Source of the DNA: an uncultured Bacteroidia bacterium
Lineage (GTDB): Bacteria; Bacteroidota; Bacteroidia; Bacteroidales; F082
Length of the DNA stretch: 64,000 bases
Reading direction: 5' to 3'
Assembly (NCBI GenBank): GCA_902785755.1
Contig: CACZZO010000012.1
Span: 186,001 to 250,000 of the forward strand
The notes below the pieces were generated by a model. The model ran no database searches, was not told the origin of the DNA, and saw only the letters and a program-made list of their open reading frames with translations. Shown in pieces: positions 39,039-47,807 of this stretch. A program made the position numbers and the translations under genes. The stretch's first letter is position 1; each line of letters begins with the position of its first letter.

Positions 39039-40463
39039 ATGGAAAAATTGATAGGTCGCGAACATGAGATAAAATTGCTGAAGGAATATACCACTTCCGA
39101 GCGTCCTGAATTTGTTGCTATTTATGGTCGCCGAAGGGTCGGCAAGACTTATCTCGTCAACCAACTGTTCAATGGAAAAATGGCTTTTGCCATAACGGGC
39201 GTACTCAACGGCACCAAGGAGGAGCAGATGGAGGCTTTCATTGACGCCATGCAGGAATATAGCGGCAAACTGCCCGAAAAACCCAAGACTTGGATGGAGG
39301 CTTTCAGGATCCTGAAACTTTATCTGAAAAAGAAAGTCACGCTGAAACGCCGTTGCATCGTGTTTCTCGATGAATTGCCTTCGATGGACACGCAACGGTC
39401 GGGATTCGTGCGGGCATTGGGCTATTTTTGGAACAGTTGGGCTTCGCTGCAAGACAACCTGACGCTGATCGTGTGCGGCAGCGCCACCTCGTGGATGATA
39501 CGCAACATCGTCAACGACAAAGGCGGCCTCCACGACCGCATCACGCACGAATTGCATTTGCACCCGTTTACGCTGAAAGAGACAGAGTTATACCTCAAGA
39601 GCCGGCAATTCAAGTGGGACCGCCTGACCGTCATGCAGGCATACATGGCCTTGGGCGGCGTGCCCTATTATTTGAGCCTGCTTCATCGTGGCGAGAGTTT
39701 CGCCGCCAACATCGACCGACTGTTTTTCGGCGACGAAGAAGAACTTCGCAGGGAATACAAACGGCTGTATTCCACTTTGTTCAAGTCGCCGGAATCGTAT
39801 ATGACCATCGTCAATGCTCTGGCAAAAGTCAAGGCAGGAATGTCGCGCGACGAATTGAGAAAGGCTTTGGGTCAGGATTCAAGCGGATCGCTCAGCGGAA
39901 AACTTGAAGACCTCGTCAATTGCGACATTCTTCGCAAGTATCCCATCCATAACAAAACCACGAAAAAGAATTCCGCCATCTACCAACTTGTTGATTTCTA
40001 CTCACTTTTCTACCTCACCTTCGTGTCGCGTGCTGAGGCTGAGACGGGCTATTGGAGCAACCATATCGGCACTTCCGAGGTCAACACATGGTTGGGATTG
40101 AGTTTTGAGCGGGTGTGCCTGACCCATGTACAACAAATCAAGCAAGCACTCCACATTGATAGGATTTCGACCCAATTTTATTCATGGCGAAGCCAGAAAA
40201 GTACACCAAAAGCGCAAATCGACATGGTTCTTGACCGCGCCGATGGCATCATCAATCTGTTTGAAATCAAATACAGCGAGGCGGATTTTCGCCTTGATAA
40301 CGATGAGGCCAAAAAACTGCAAAACAGGATAGCGGCTTTCCGCAATGAAACAAAAACAAAGAAAGCCTTATGGCTCACATTGCTAACTACTTACGGTCTT
40401 AATGAAGGCCGTTATTCCTCAACTTTTGTTTCGATTTTAACGATGGATGACTTGTTCCAATAA
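39039..40463 (+). CDS. AAA/STAND-type ATPase fused to a PD-(D/E)XK (DUF234-like) nuclease domain
   Basis: 474 residues, a paralogue of 31263-32720. Walker A is YGRRRVGKTYLVNQLF (about 28-43), Walker B is CIVFLDELPSMD (about 105-116) and the sensor region is CGSATSWM. The winged-helix middle (MSRDELRKALGQDSSG, LEDLVNCDILRKY) leads to a C-terminal nuclease-like fold with AQIDMVLD and LFEIKYSEAD (Asp, then Glu-x-Lys). An identical 49-bp palindromic element lies on each side of the gene, 54 bp before the start and 15 bp after the stop. Downstream, an alcohol dehydrogenase gene is cut short 33 bp from the repeat. Function is unsettled; a mobile or defence cassette is likely. Confidence 0.85.
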   Translation: MEKLIGREHEIKLLKEYTTSERPEFVAIYGRRRVGKTYLVNQLFNGKMAFAITGVLNGTKEEQMEAFIDAMQEYSGKLPEKPKTWMEAFRILKLYLKKKVTLKRRCIVFLDELPSMDTQRSGFVRALGYFWNSWASLQDNLTLIVCGSATSWMIRNIVNDKGGLHDRITHELHLHPFTLKETELYLKSRQFKWDRLTVMQAYMALGGVPYYLSLLHRGESFAANIDRLFFGDEEELRREYKRLYSTLFKSPESYMTIVNALAKVKAGMSRDELRKALGQDSSGSLSGKLEDLVNCDILRKYPIHNKTTKKNSAIYQLVDFYSLFYLTFVSRAEAETGYWSNHIGTSEVNTWLGLSFERVCLTHVQQIKQALHIDRISTQFYSWRSQKSTPKAQIDMVLDRADGIINLFEIKYSEADFRLDNDEAKKLQNRIAAFRNETKTKKALWLTLLTTYGLNEGRYSSTFVSILTMDDLFQ

Positions 40464-40478
40464 TTGGTTTTCGTAATC

Positions 40479-40527
40479 TGAGTTTTTTCCAAAGTTGATA
40501 AAAAATCACAATTTTGGAAAAAACTCA
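40479..40527. repeat. 49-bp palindrome, downstream copy bracketing ATPase-nuclease 39039-40463
   Basis: Same arms as 38936-38984 (TGAGTTTTTTCCAAA and ATTTTGGAAAAAACTCA), in the same order, with five differences mostly in the spacer. It starts 15 bp after the ATPase stop and could also act as its terminator. Confidence 0.8.
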
Positions 40528-40559
40528 ACCGAAAATCCCACACTTCTTTCCAACGAGTT

Positions 40560-40814
40560 TTACCGTTCAAAAACCCTCAAAAAATGGATTTCGGCCTCCT
40601 CCAAGGCTTGCGTAATGGCTTGCTCATAACCGAGGCTGCTCAAAGTTTGGTCTGTGACCACCAGCACATTTTTGTAGCCGCATTTTTGGCAAATCTTGCC
40701 CATCTTTTTGCGTGCGCCGTGGCCTTCCACCAACTGTGGCTGCGGCAGCGGGACGGTGTGAATCACCTTGCCGGGCAAACGGTGAATCTGTTTTCTGATA
40801 TGATAGGTTTCCAT
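40560..40814 (-). pseudogene. Truncated iron-containing alcohol dehydrogenase (N-terminal fragment)
   Basis: 84 codons from ATG 40814: VIHTVPLPQPQLVEGHGARK and KNVLVVTDQTLSSLGY are the start of an iron-type alcohol dehydrogenase (the strand-loop that begins the NAD-binding half), but the frame stops at HFLRVFER, where the intact family has about 300 more residues, including the metal site. The stop lies 33 bp from the repeat of the ATPase cassette, so insertion of the cassette, with deletion, is the likely cause. The promoter is still intact (TATTTTTG at 40834-40841). Confidence 0.8.
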
Positions 40815-40833
40815 GATTTGATCTTTAGTGGAG

Positions 40834-40841
40834 CAAAAATA
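40834..40841 (-). promoter_or_regulatory. -7 box TATTTTTG for the truncated dehydrogenase
   Basis: Minus-strand TATTTTTG matches TAnnTTTG, about 20 bp upstream of ATG 40814. The gene may still be transcribed although it is broken. Confidence 0.5.
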
Positions 40842-40946
40842 CAATTATTATTCGAATTATTTTCATATCTCAAAAAGATTTCCGACCTTTGCAGCCGCAA
40901 AAATCAAAAACAAATTTGTAATTAAAAAATTGTAATTCAAAGTGTT

Positions 40947-41939
40947 ATGAGTAAGTTTAATGACATAATGAAGGAAGTAGGCTCGGCTTTGGTGAGCAAA
41001 AAGTTCTGGATTGAACTGCTGATTATGACTTTCGGCATGTTTATGACGGGCGTTTGCGTGTATTATTTCCTCGTCCCGAGCAAACTGATTGTCGGCTCCA
41101 TTTCGGGTCTCTCCATCGTGCTGACCAACATTTTCAATGGTATGGGCATCAGCATCAGCCTTTCGATGATGATTTCCATCATCAACGCTATCTTGCTGAT
41201 TTTGGCCTATTTGCTCATCGGCAAGGAGTTCGGCCTCAAAACGGTGTATTGCGCCATGATTCTCGGTCCCATGACCAAGGTGTGCGAATGGATTTACCCT
41301 TGGGAAAACTTCGCCACCCCGAACAGCTACCTTATTAATATGGGTGTCGACCCCAGTTCGGCCTATTCCGTGATGGGCAACCCGTGGTTCGACCTGCTTT
41401 GCTGCGTGATCATCCTCAGCGCGGCCCAAACGCTGATGTTCTCCATCAACGCTTCCACGGGCGGCCTCGACATCTTGGCCAAGATCGTCAACAAATACTT
41501 GCACTTCGACATGGGCAAGTCGGTGAGCGTGGCGGGTGCCATCATCTGCCTCACGGCTTTCGCCATCAACCCCTTCCAGATGGTTGTCATCGGCCTCATC
41601 GCCACTTGGATTAACGGTCTGGTAGTGAATATGTTCACAGCCAACCTCAACCAACGCAAGCGTGTTTGCATCGTCTCGAAAGATTACGACCGCATCCGCC
41701 GTTTCATTATTGACGACCTACATCGTGGCTGCACGCTTTATGAAGTCATCGGCGGTTACACCAACGAAAAGTCGATTGAATTGGAATCGTTGCTTACCAA
41801 CGACGAATTCTCAAAACTGATGGAATATCTCGGCAAGAACGAAATCAATGCCTTCACCACAGCAGGCAACGTGAGTGAGGTGTACGGCCTGTGGGCAAAG
41901 GATCGCCACCGGGCAAAGAAACACGCCGAGAAACGTTGA
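40947..41939 (+). CDS. YitT-family membrane protein with DUF2179 domain
   Basis: 330 residues. Five or six hydrophobic segments (ELLIMTFGMFMTGVCVYYFL, IISIINAILLILAYLLIG and others) make up the YitT domain (about 20-230), with the conserved VPSKLIVGSISGLSIVL and STGGLDILAKIV. The C-terminal about 90 residues (VCIVSKDYDRIRRFI, RGCTLYEVIGGYT) are the DUF2179 ligand-binding-like domain. Function unknown; relatives are inner-membrane proteins. An intrinsic terminator follows directly, so it is monocistronic. Confidence 0.9.
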   Translation: MSKFNDIMKEVGSALVSKKFWIELLIMTFGMFMTGVCVYYFLVPSKLIVGSISGLSIVLTNIFNGMGISISLSMMISIINAILLILAYLLIGKEFGLKTVYCAMILGPMTKVCEWIYPWENFATPNSYLINMGVDPSSAYSVMGNPWFDLLCCVIILSAAQTLMFSINASTGGLDILAKIVNKYLHFDMGKSVSVAGAIICLTAFAINPFQMVVIGLIATWINGLVVNMFTANLNQRKRVCIVSKDYDRIRRFIIDDLHRGCTLYEVIGGYTNEKSIELESLLTNDEFSKLMEYLGKNEINAFTTAGNVSEVYGLWAKDRHRAKKHAEKR

Positions 41940-41947
41940 AGATGTTC

Positions 41948-41986
41948 AAAAAAAAGTCGTTTTCTTCGCGAAAAGCGGCTTTTTTC
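41948..41986 (+). terminator. Intrinsic terminator after the YitT gene
   Basis: AAAAAAGTCGTTTTC and GAAAAGCGGCTTTTTT pair (one G-T wobble, one bulge) around a TTCGC loop and run into a T stretch, 8 bp after the YitT stop. Confidence 0.7.
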
Positions 41987-42000
41987 TCAAATAGGTTTCC

Positions 42001-42008
42001 TATTTTTG
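42001..42008 (+). promoter_or_regulatory. -7 box TATTTTTG for the alpha-2-macroglobulin gene
   Basis: TATTTTTG matches TAnnTTTG; transcription would start near 42015. The upstream in-frame ATG at 42006 overlaps this box, so the ATG at 42039 is the likely start. Confidence 0.6.
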
Positions 42009-42038
42009 TACTCTCGAAAACAATCAAAGTTTTACGAT

Positions 42039-45000
42039 ATGAGTACAAATCAAAAATTGAGAAAATTCGGCGGCATCAGCCTGATTGTCACGGCGTTGCT
42101 GCTGGCCTTCATGCCCTCGTGCGGCAAGAAGGGAACGACGAAAGGCCCGGAAATGTTCGTGGAGCGCATCCAGCCTTTGAATGAGGCCATGTTGGCCTTG
42201 CTCGACAGTTACACTTCGGGCATCATTGCGGCGGGCGAGCCTGTCATGGTGCGGTTCAACAACCCCGCGACGCTGAAAGTGAAGTACGGCGAACCCATCC
42301 CCGCCAAGGCTTTCGACTTCAAGCCCGCTTTGAAGGGCAAGGCCGTTTGGATTGACGAGAACACCATCGGTTTCCAGTACGACGACATCGACAAGGAGCA
42401 GAACTACGTCTGTCAGTTCAAAATGGCCGACTTCGTGGATGTGCCTGCCGACCAGCAACTTGAGTTTGGCTTTGGCGTGCGCCGACAGAATTTCAGCCTC
42501 GTCACGATGCAACCCGTTTGCACCTCCAACGAAGAGATGAATTACCTGATGCAGGTTGCCTTTGCCACGCCCATCGACCTTGAGGATGCCGTCAAAATCT
42601 TTGATGACGCTTTCCGCAAAGCCCATCCCGTGGAGGTGGCTTCGTTGGGCAACAACCTCTTTGAGTTTGAGTTGAAAGACTTGAAACGCCAAGATGCTGA
42701 TTACGAGATGCCTGTTGTCCTCGATGGCAAGCCCATTGACTGCAAGGCCAAGATGGAGCGCAGCCTGACTGTTTATGCCAAAGATGACTTCAAGCCAGTG
42801 ATGTTCGATGTGGACAAGGCGGGAAGCAAGGGAACTTTGCTTTTCTCGCAGCCGCTGAAGGAAAACCAAAATCTTGACGGCTTCGTGAATTTCGACCAAA
42901 AAGTTGGCTATAAGGCTGACATTAAGGGAAATAAGGTGGATTTCTATTTTGATAAGTCTAACCTTTATCCTTACCAGTTGGAGAGCCTTCAACTGATCGT
43001 GGGCAGTGGTATTCGCGCCGCCAACGGCATGCTCCTGCAAAGCGATTATCAGTATGATTTCGACCTGACCGACAACCTCCCGAAAGTGCGCTGGACCGAC
43101 GATGGTGTCATCATTCCCGATGTGAACGAAACTACCATCTATTTTGATGCCATCTGCCTTAACTCGGTGACTTTGAGGATTGTGCGTATCTTTGACGACA
43201 ACATCCTTTCCTTCTTGCAGGACAACGAATTGAACGAAACTTACGGCGTGCGCAAGGCGGGTCGGTTGGAGAAAAAGGTGCGTTTGGCCATCGACAACCC
43301 ATACGCCAACCAGTGGAAGACCTTCCCGATTGTGCTTTCCGACTATATCAAGGTGGAACCGGGCGCGATGTACCAGTTGAGCCTCAATTTCGGTCCCGCC
43401 GACTACACTTTTGCATCTGATGAAATGCGCAGCGCAGTGTCTGAAAACGAGGCACTTGAGGCTTCCTATTGGGACGGCAACGCCTACGATTACAAGGAAT
43501 ACCGCTACGACGGCGAGTGGGGCGACCCGAATGGTTTCTATTATTATAACTATGTGGAGCAGAAAAAGAACATCGTCGTCAGCGATTTGGCCTTGACCGC
43601 AAAAATGGGTCGCAGCGACGCGGTTGATGTGTTTGTCTACAGGATTTCCGATGCCACGCCGGTTTCGGGCGCGCAGGTGACGGCCTACAGTTTCCAGCGT
43701 CAGGAATTGGTCAAAGGTAGCACCGATGCGCAGGGTCATGTGCAACTGAAATGCGAAAATCGTCCTGCCTTCGTGATGGTCACGGACAAGAAAGGCAGCA
43801 AGTCGGTGATAAAGTTAAACGATGGCAATGCGCTCTCTTACAGCCGTTTCGATGTGGCGGGCGAGCCTGTCGAGAAGGGCGTTTCAGGCTTTGCCTACAG
43901 CAACCGAGGCGTGTGGCGGCCAGGTGATGAGATGCAACTCAACTTGATGCTGAACGACTTCGAATCGAGCGTGCCTGACGACTATCCTGTTGTCCTTGAG
44001 GTGGTTGACGCGACAGGTCGACTCTATGCCAAGCAGGTGAACACCAAGCCCGTGAATGACATTTATTGCTTCCGCATCCCGACCAACGTCAGCGACGAAA
44101 CGGGAGTGTGGACGGCGCGTTTCAAGGTGGGTACAAGCACCATCACCAAGAACCTCCGCGTGGAAACCGTGAAGCCCAACCGTTTGGAAATCAACTTCAA
44201 CTTTCCCGAAGTGGTCAGTTTGTCGCGCAATGAGCGTGTCAATCTGACTTCAAGATGGCTCAATGGCATGAAAGCCAACGGTTTGAAAGCTGAAGTGGAT
44301 GTGAAGTTGCGCGGCGGCGAAACCTCGTTCAAGAATTTCGCCAATTATTCCTTCGTCAACGAAACACAAAGTTTTGAGCCACAGGAGATTTCGCTGTTTA
44401 GCGGCAACCTCAATTCGGAAGGCATCGCCAACATTGGTTTTGGCCCGATTAAGGATGTTTACGCCTCGCAGATGATGAACGGCATTTTCACGGTGAAGGT
44501 TTTCGAGCAGGGCGGCGATTTCAGCATTGCTTCCTTCAAGGCAAAACTTTCTCCCTTCCAGCGTTATGTGGGTGTGGATTTGCCCGAAACTTCCTCAAAA
44601 TACGGCAGTTACTACGACACGGGCAAGGATTGGAAGTTCAATATCGCGATGGTCGGTGAGGACGGCACGGCTTATCAGTCGGCGGTTGGCCTTGAATATG
44701 CCTTGTATAAGTTGGATTCCTATTGGTGGTGGTCGAGTGAGGATCAGTATTCGCTGCAACGCTATGCTTCAGGCACTTACAAGGCTCCCGTGCAAAACGG
44801 TACCTTGACCTGCAACGGAACGACTTCAGTCACTTTCAACATTCCTAACGAAAAATGGGGCAGTTACCTCTTTGTGGTGAACGACAAGCAGGGCGGCCAT
44901 CAGTTCGCCAAAGTCATCAGTTTCGATTGGGGCTATGGACATTCTTCGTCCGCTTCTGGTGCGCCTGCGCAATTGGCCATGAAAACCACTGCCGACAGCT

Positions 45001-47549
45001 ATCAGGTGGGCGAGAAGATGGTCGTCACGTTCCCTGCCAACGACAAGGCCAAGGCACTCGTAACCGTTGAGGCCAACGACAGGGTTTTGCAGAACATGTT
45101 GGTCGAAAATCTCGGTCAAGAGGGCAAGGTGGAAATCACAGCCACGGAGGAGATGGTTCCGAATGTGTATGTCTATGTCGCTCTGATTCAGCCACATGAT
45201 GCCGCCAACGACATGCCGATTCGTCTATATGGCGTGGTGCCGGTAAAGGTGGAAAAGAAGGATTTGCAGTTGCAACCCAATCTCCAAGTGCCCGAAACGG
45301 CCAACACGAACAAGAAGATTGAGGTGAAGGTGAGCGAGGCCAACAAGCAGGGCATGACCTACACTTTGGCCATCGTTGACGAAGGCATTCTTGGCCTCAC
45401 CAATTTCAAGACCCCGAACCCTTACGGCTATTTCAACAGCAAGCAGGCCTTGAGCGTCCGCACTTGGGACAACTACGCCAACATCGTTGATGCGTTCAGC
45501 GGCGAGTTGGGGTCCGTTTACGCCATCGGCGGCGACGGTATCCTCAATCAGGAAATCACTTTGGACAACCGTTTCAAGGCCTACGCCGTCACTTTGGGAC
45601 CTTTCGAGTTGAAGGCGGGGCAAGAAAACACCCATAGTTTTGAAGTGCCGCAATGCTCTGGTGCCCTGCGCTTTATGGTGGTGGCCAAGGGCACCGGCAA
45701 GGCTTTTGGCTCGTCCGAAAAACAGATGAAGGTCGTTGACCCGATTACGCTCTATCCTTCTCTGCCGCGAGTGGTTGCTCCCGGCGATGAACTGAACCTG
45801 AAAGTCCAAGTGCAAGCCCCGACGATGAAGGGTAAGACCTTGCCGATAAAATTTGACAACAAGAACCTTGAACCCGTTGGCAATCTGCCGACTATGGTCA
45901 CGATTGACAACAATGGCGAGGGCATTATTGCGGTCAGGACAAGCATCCCCAAAACTTTGGGCAATGCCGAACTGAAACTCACGGTGACGGGTGAGGGTTA
46001 CACAGCCGAATCCTCGACGGTGATGCCGATTCGTATGCCTTACGCCGAGCATCGCAGCACGATTACCAAGGAAATTGAGGCTGGACAAACGGTCAGCGTG
46101 CCGTTCAATCTCACAGGCATTGACTGTTCGCAACAGGGCAAAATCACCGTTTCGAGCCTGCTGCCCGTCGACCTCTTTGGCCGCATTGACTACTTGATGG
46201 ATTATCCGCACGGCTGCCTTGAACAATTGACTTCCAAGGCTTTCCCGCAACTTTACCTCAATTATTTCGTCCAACTCGACGACAAGGAAAAGGAAGCGAT
46301 GCGCAGCAATATTGAAGCCGCCATCACCAACCTGAAGGCCTATCAGAAGTCAGACAATTCGATGACCAACTGGATTGGAGGCACTTACACAGACCCGTGG
46401 ACGGAGATTTACGCTTTGCACTTCTTGGTGGAGGCCCAAAAACAAGGCTACAACGTGCCGCAATATTTCATTGATGGTCTGCTGAAATACCAAGGCGACC
46501 GCGCCAAGCAGTGGAAGAACAATCCTGACTTCAAGCAGGGCGAAACCATCCAAGCCTATCGCCTCTTTGTGCTGGCATTGGCTGGCAAGGCCGAAATGGG
46601 CGCGATGAACCGCTTCAAGGAAATCGAGATGAACTATCCGCTGACCAAGGCGTTGGCCGCAGCCGCTTTCGCGCAAACGGGCAAGACCACCATTGCGCAG
46701 AACCTGCTGCCCAATGTGGAGGAGGGCGAAAGGATGTCCGACTATTACACTTCTTTCGGCTCCCGCACCCGCGATTTGGCTTTCCTGACCTACGTCCAAA
46801 TGCTCTGCGACATTGATCAGCAAACGGTGCAGAACAACATCAACAGGGTGTGCGGTATGATTAGCGGCGACCGCTGGATGGACACCCAGACCACGGCCTT
46901 CTCGCTCCTTGTCTTAGGCAAGTATGCCGAAAAGATGAACCTAAGTAACGTTAACCTCTCCGCCACCGTAAAGGTGAACGGCGAGGAACGCACGCTGAAC
47001 ACCAATATGGCTTCTGCTGGCTTTGGCTTCACACCGAAATTGGGCAACAACACGCTCGAAATCAAGAACAACACCAACGAGAAGATGATTGCCAACCTGT
47101 TCACCAAGACCGCCGTTGCCGAATACGATATGAGCGAAAGCGGCAATTTCATCACAATGACGGTGAACTACTCCGACAAGAACGGCAATCCCGTGAATCT
47201 CACCAACTTGACCTCTGGCACCGACTTGAAAGTCCAGATGACGGTGACCAACCCGAGTGAGTGGCAAGTCACGGAGCTGGCTCTGTCGTACTACCTGCCT
47301 TCGGGCTGGGAGTTGGTGAACGAGCGCATGACCGGCGGCGACAGCAACAGCGGCGCCAAGCACATCGACTACCGCGACGACCGCGCCTACTTCTACTTCG
47401 ACCTCGCGCCCAACACGCGCAAGACCTTCACCCTGAAGGCCAACGCCACCTACGAAGGCAACTATATGATTCCCGCCGTGCGCTGCGAGGATATGTACAA
47501 CAACGAAATCTTCTATCAAGTGCCTGCTCGTGGGTGTGTGGTGAAGTAA
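42039..47549 (+). CDS. Bacterial alpha-2-macroglobulin lipoprotein (protease trap)
   Basis: 1836 residues from ATG 42039; the longer frame from 42006 begins inside the promoter. The signal peptide ends in FMPSC-GKKG, a lipobox-like site, so the protein is probably a lipoprotein. Several macroglobulin domains follow, with RGVWRPGDEMQLNLML marking a typical MG junction. The thioester motif is intact: GCLEQ, Cys about 1393, in YPHGCLEQLTSKAFPQLYL. Such proteins trap attacking proteases in the periplasm and covalently attach them. In many bacteria the gene sits beside pbpC, whose product repairs the wall after attack. Here pbpC is 11.8 kb downstream, beyond a defence island. A strong terminator follows. 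Confidence 0.92.
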   Translation: MSTNQKLRKFGGISLIVTALLLAFMPSCGKKGTTKGPEMFVERIQPLNEAMLALLDSYTSGIIAAGEPVMVRFNNPATLKVKYGEPIPAKAFDFKPALKGKAVWIDENTIGFQYDDIDKEQNYVCQFKMADFVDVPADQQLEFGFGVRRQNFSLVTMQPVCTSNEEMNYLMQVAFATPIDLEDAVKIFDDAFRKAHPVEVASLGNNLFEFELKDLKRQDADYEMPVVLDGKPIDCKAKMERSLTVYAKDDFKPVMFDVDKAGSKGTLLFSQPLKENQNLDGFVNFDQKVGYKADIKGNKVDFYFDKSNLYPYQLESLQLIVGSGIRAANGMLLQSDYQYDFDLTDNLPKVRWTDDGVIIPDVNETTIYFDAICLNSVTLRIVRIFDDNILSFLQDNELNETYGVRKAGRLEKKVRLAIDNPYANQWKTFPIVLSDYIKVEPGAMYQLSLNFGPADYTFASDEMRSAVSENEALEASYWDGNAYDYKEYRYDGEWGDPNGFYYYNYVEQKKNIVVSDLALTAKMGRSDAVDVFVYRISDATPVSGAQVTAYSFQRQELVKGSTDAQGHVQLKCENRPAFVMVTDKKGSKSVIKLNDGNALSYSRFDVAGEPVEKGVSGFAYSNRGVWRPGDEMQLNLMLNDFESSVPDDYPVVLEVVDATGRLYAKQVNTKPVNDIYCFRIPTNVSDETGVWTARFKVGTSTITKNLRVETVKPNRLEINFNFPEVVSLSRNERVNLTSRWLNGMKANGLKAEVDVKLRGGETSFKNFANYSFVNETQSFEPQEISLFSGNLNSEGIANIGFGPIKDVYASQMMNGIFTVKVFEQGGDFSIASFKAKLSPFQRYVGVDLPETSSKYGSYYDTGKDWKFNIAMVGEDGTAYQSAVGLEYALYKLDSYWWWSSEDQYSLQRYASGTYKAPVQNGTLTCNGTTSVTFNIPNEKWGSYLFVVNDKQGGHQFAKVISFDWGYGHSSSASGAPAQLAMKTTADSYQVGEKMVVTFPANDKAKALVTVEANDRVLQNMLVENLGQEGKVEITATEEMVPNVYVYVALIQPHDAANDMPIRLYGVVPVKVEKKDLQLQPNLQVPETANTNKKIEVKVSEANKQGMTYTLAIVDEGILGLTNFKTPNPYGYFNSKQALSVRTWDNYANIVDAFSGELGSVYAIGGDGILNQEITLDNRFKAYAVTLGPFELKAGQENTHSFEVPQCSGALRFMVVAKGTGKAFGSSEKQMKVVDPITLYPSLPRVVAPGDELNLKVQVQAPTMKGKTLPIKFDNKNLEPVGNLPTMVTIDNNGEGIIAVRTSIPKTLGNAELKLTVTGEGYTAESSTVMPIRMPYAEHRSTITKEIEAGQTVSVPFNLTGIDCSQQGKITVSSLLPVDLFGRIDYLMDYPHGCLEQLTSKAFPQLYLNYFVQLDDKEKEAMRSNIEAAITNLKAYQKSDNSMTNWIGGTYTDPWTEIYALHFLVEAQKQGYNVPQYFIDGLLKYQGDRAKQWKNNPDFKQGETIQAYRLFVLALAGKAEMGAMNRFKEIEMNYPLTKALAAAAFAQTGKTTIAQNLLPNVEEGERMSDYYTSFGSRTRDLAFLTYVQMLCDIDQQTVQNNINRVCGMISGDRWMDTQTTAFSLLVLGKYAEKMNLSNVNLSATVKVNGEERTLNTNMASAGFGFTPKLGNNTLEIKNNTNEKMIANLFTKTAVAEYDMSESGNFITMTVNYSDKNGNPVNLTNLTSGTDLKVQMTVTNPSEWQVTELALSYYLPSGWELVNERMTGGDSNSGAKHIDYRDDRAYFYFDLAPNTRKTFTLKANATYEGNYMIPAVRCEDMYNNEIFYQVPARGCVVK

Positions 47550-47576
47550 CGCTTTTGTAGTTTGCAAATGGCAATT

Positions 47577-47624
47577 GATTCCGCAGCTTTCCCGATGTTT
47601 GGAAGGCTGCGGAGTCTTTTTTTT
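47577..47624 (+). terminator. Intrinsic terminator after the alpha-2-macroglobulin gene
   Basis: GATTCCGCAGCTTTCC pairs with GGAAGGCTGCGGAGTC around a CGATGTTT loop, followed by eight T. It ends the alpha-2-macroglobulin transcript and marks the left edge of the AT-rich island. Confidence 0.8.
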
Positions 47625-47652
47625 GTCTATCACGATGATGAAAGCGGTAGTT

Positions 47653-47744
47653 AAAATTGCGCTCATGGAACATTTTGCTGTTTTGAAAATTGCGCTCAGG
47701 GAACATTTTGCTGTTTTGAAAATTGCGCTCAGAGAACATTTTTG
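47653..47744. repeat. 33-bp tandem repeat, 2.8 copies, upstream of the third ATPase-nuclease
   Basis: The unit starts AAAATTGCGCTCA and continues GGAACATTTTGCTGTTTTG. Units lie at 47653-47685, 47686-47718 and 47719-47744 (partial) with one or two differences. The array ends 9 bp before the -33 box of the promoter of gene 47808-49145, a place comparable to the palindromes upstream of the other two ATPase-nuclease genes. Confidence 0.75.
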
Positions 47745-47752
47745 TAAAATTG

Positions 47753-47784
47753 TTTGCACAACTAAAAGATTATCAGTAATTTTG
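47753..47784 (+). promoter_or_regulatory. Promoter TTTG, 20 bp, TAATTTTG for the DUF4143 ATPase
   Basis: TTTG at 47753-47756 and TAATTTTG at 47777-47784 have the classic 20-bp Bacteroidota spacing. The transcript start would be near 47791 and the ATG is at 47808. Confidence 0.7.
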
Positions 47785-47807
47785 CAACGAATTTAAAATA
47801 AATCACT

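Noticed and set aside
42024..43745. Minus-strand frame of 573 codons
   Set aside because: Shadow of the alpha-2-macroglobulin gene; the plus strand has the lipoprotein signal, MG domains and thioester motif.
47653..47744. Possible CRISPR array with 33-bp period
   Set aside because: The units abut directly with no unique spacers and there are no cas genes; it is a plain tandem repeat.
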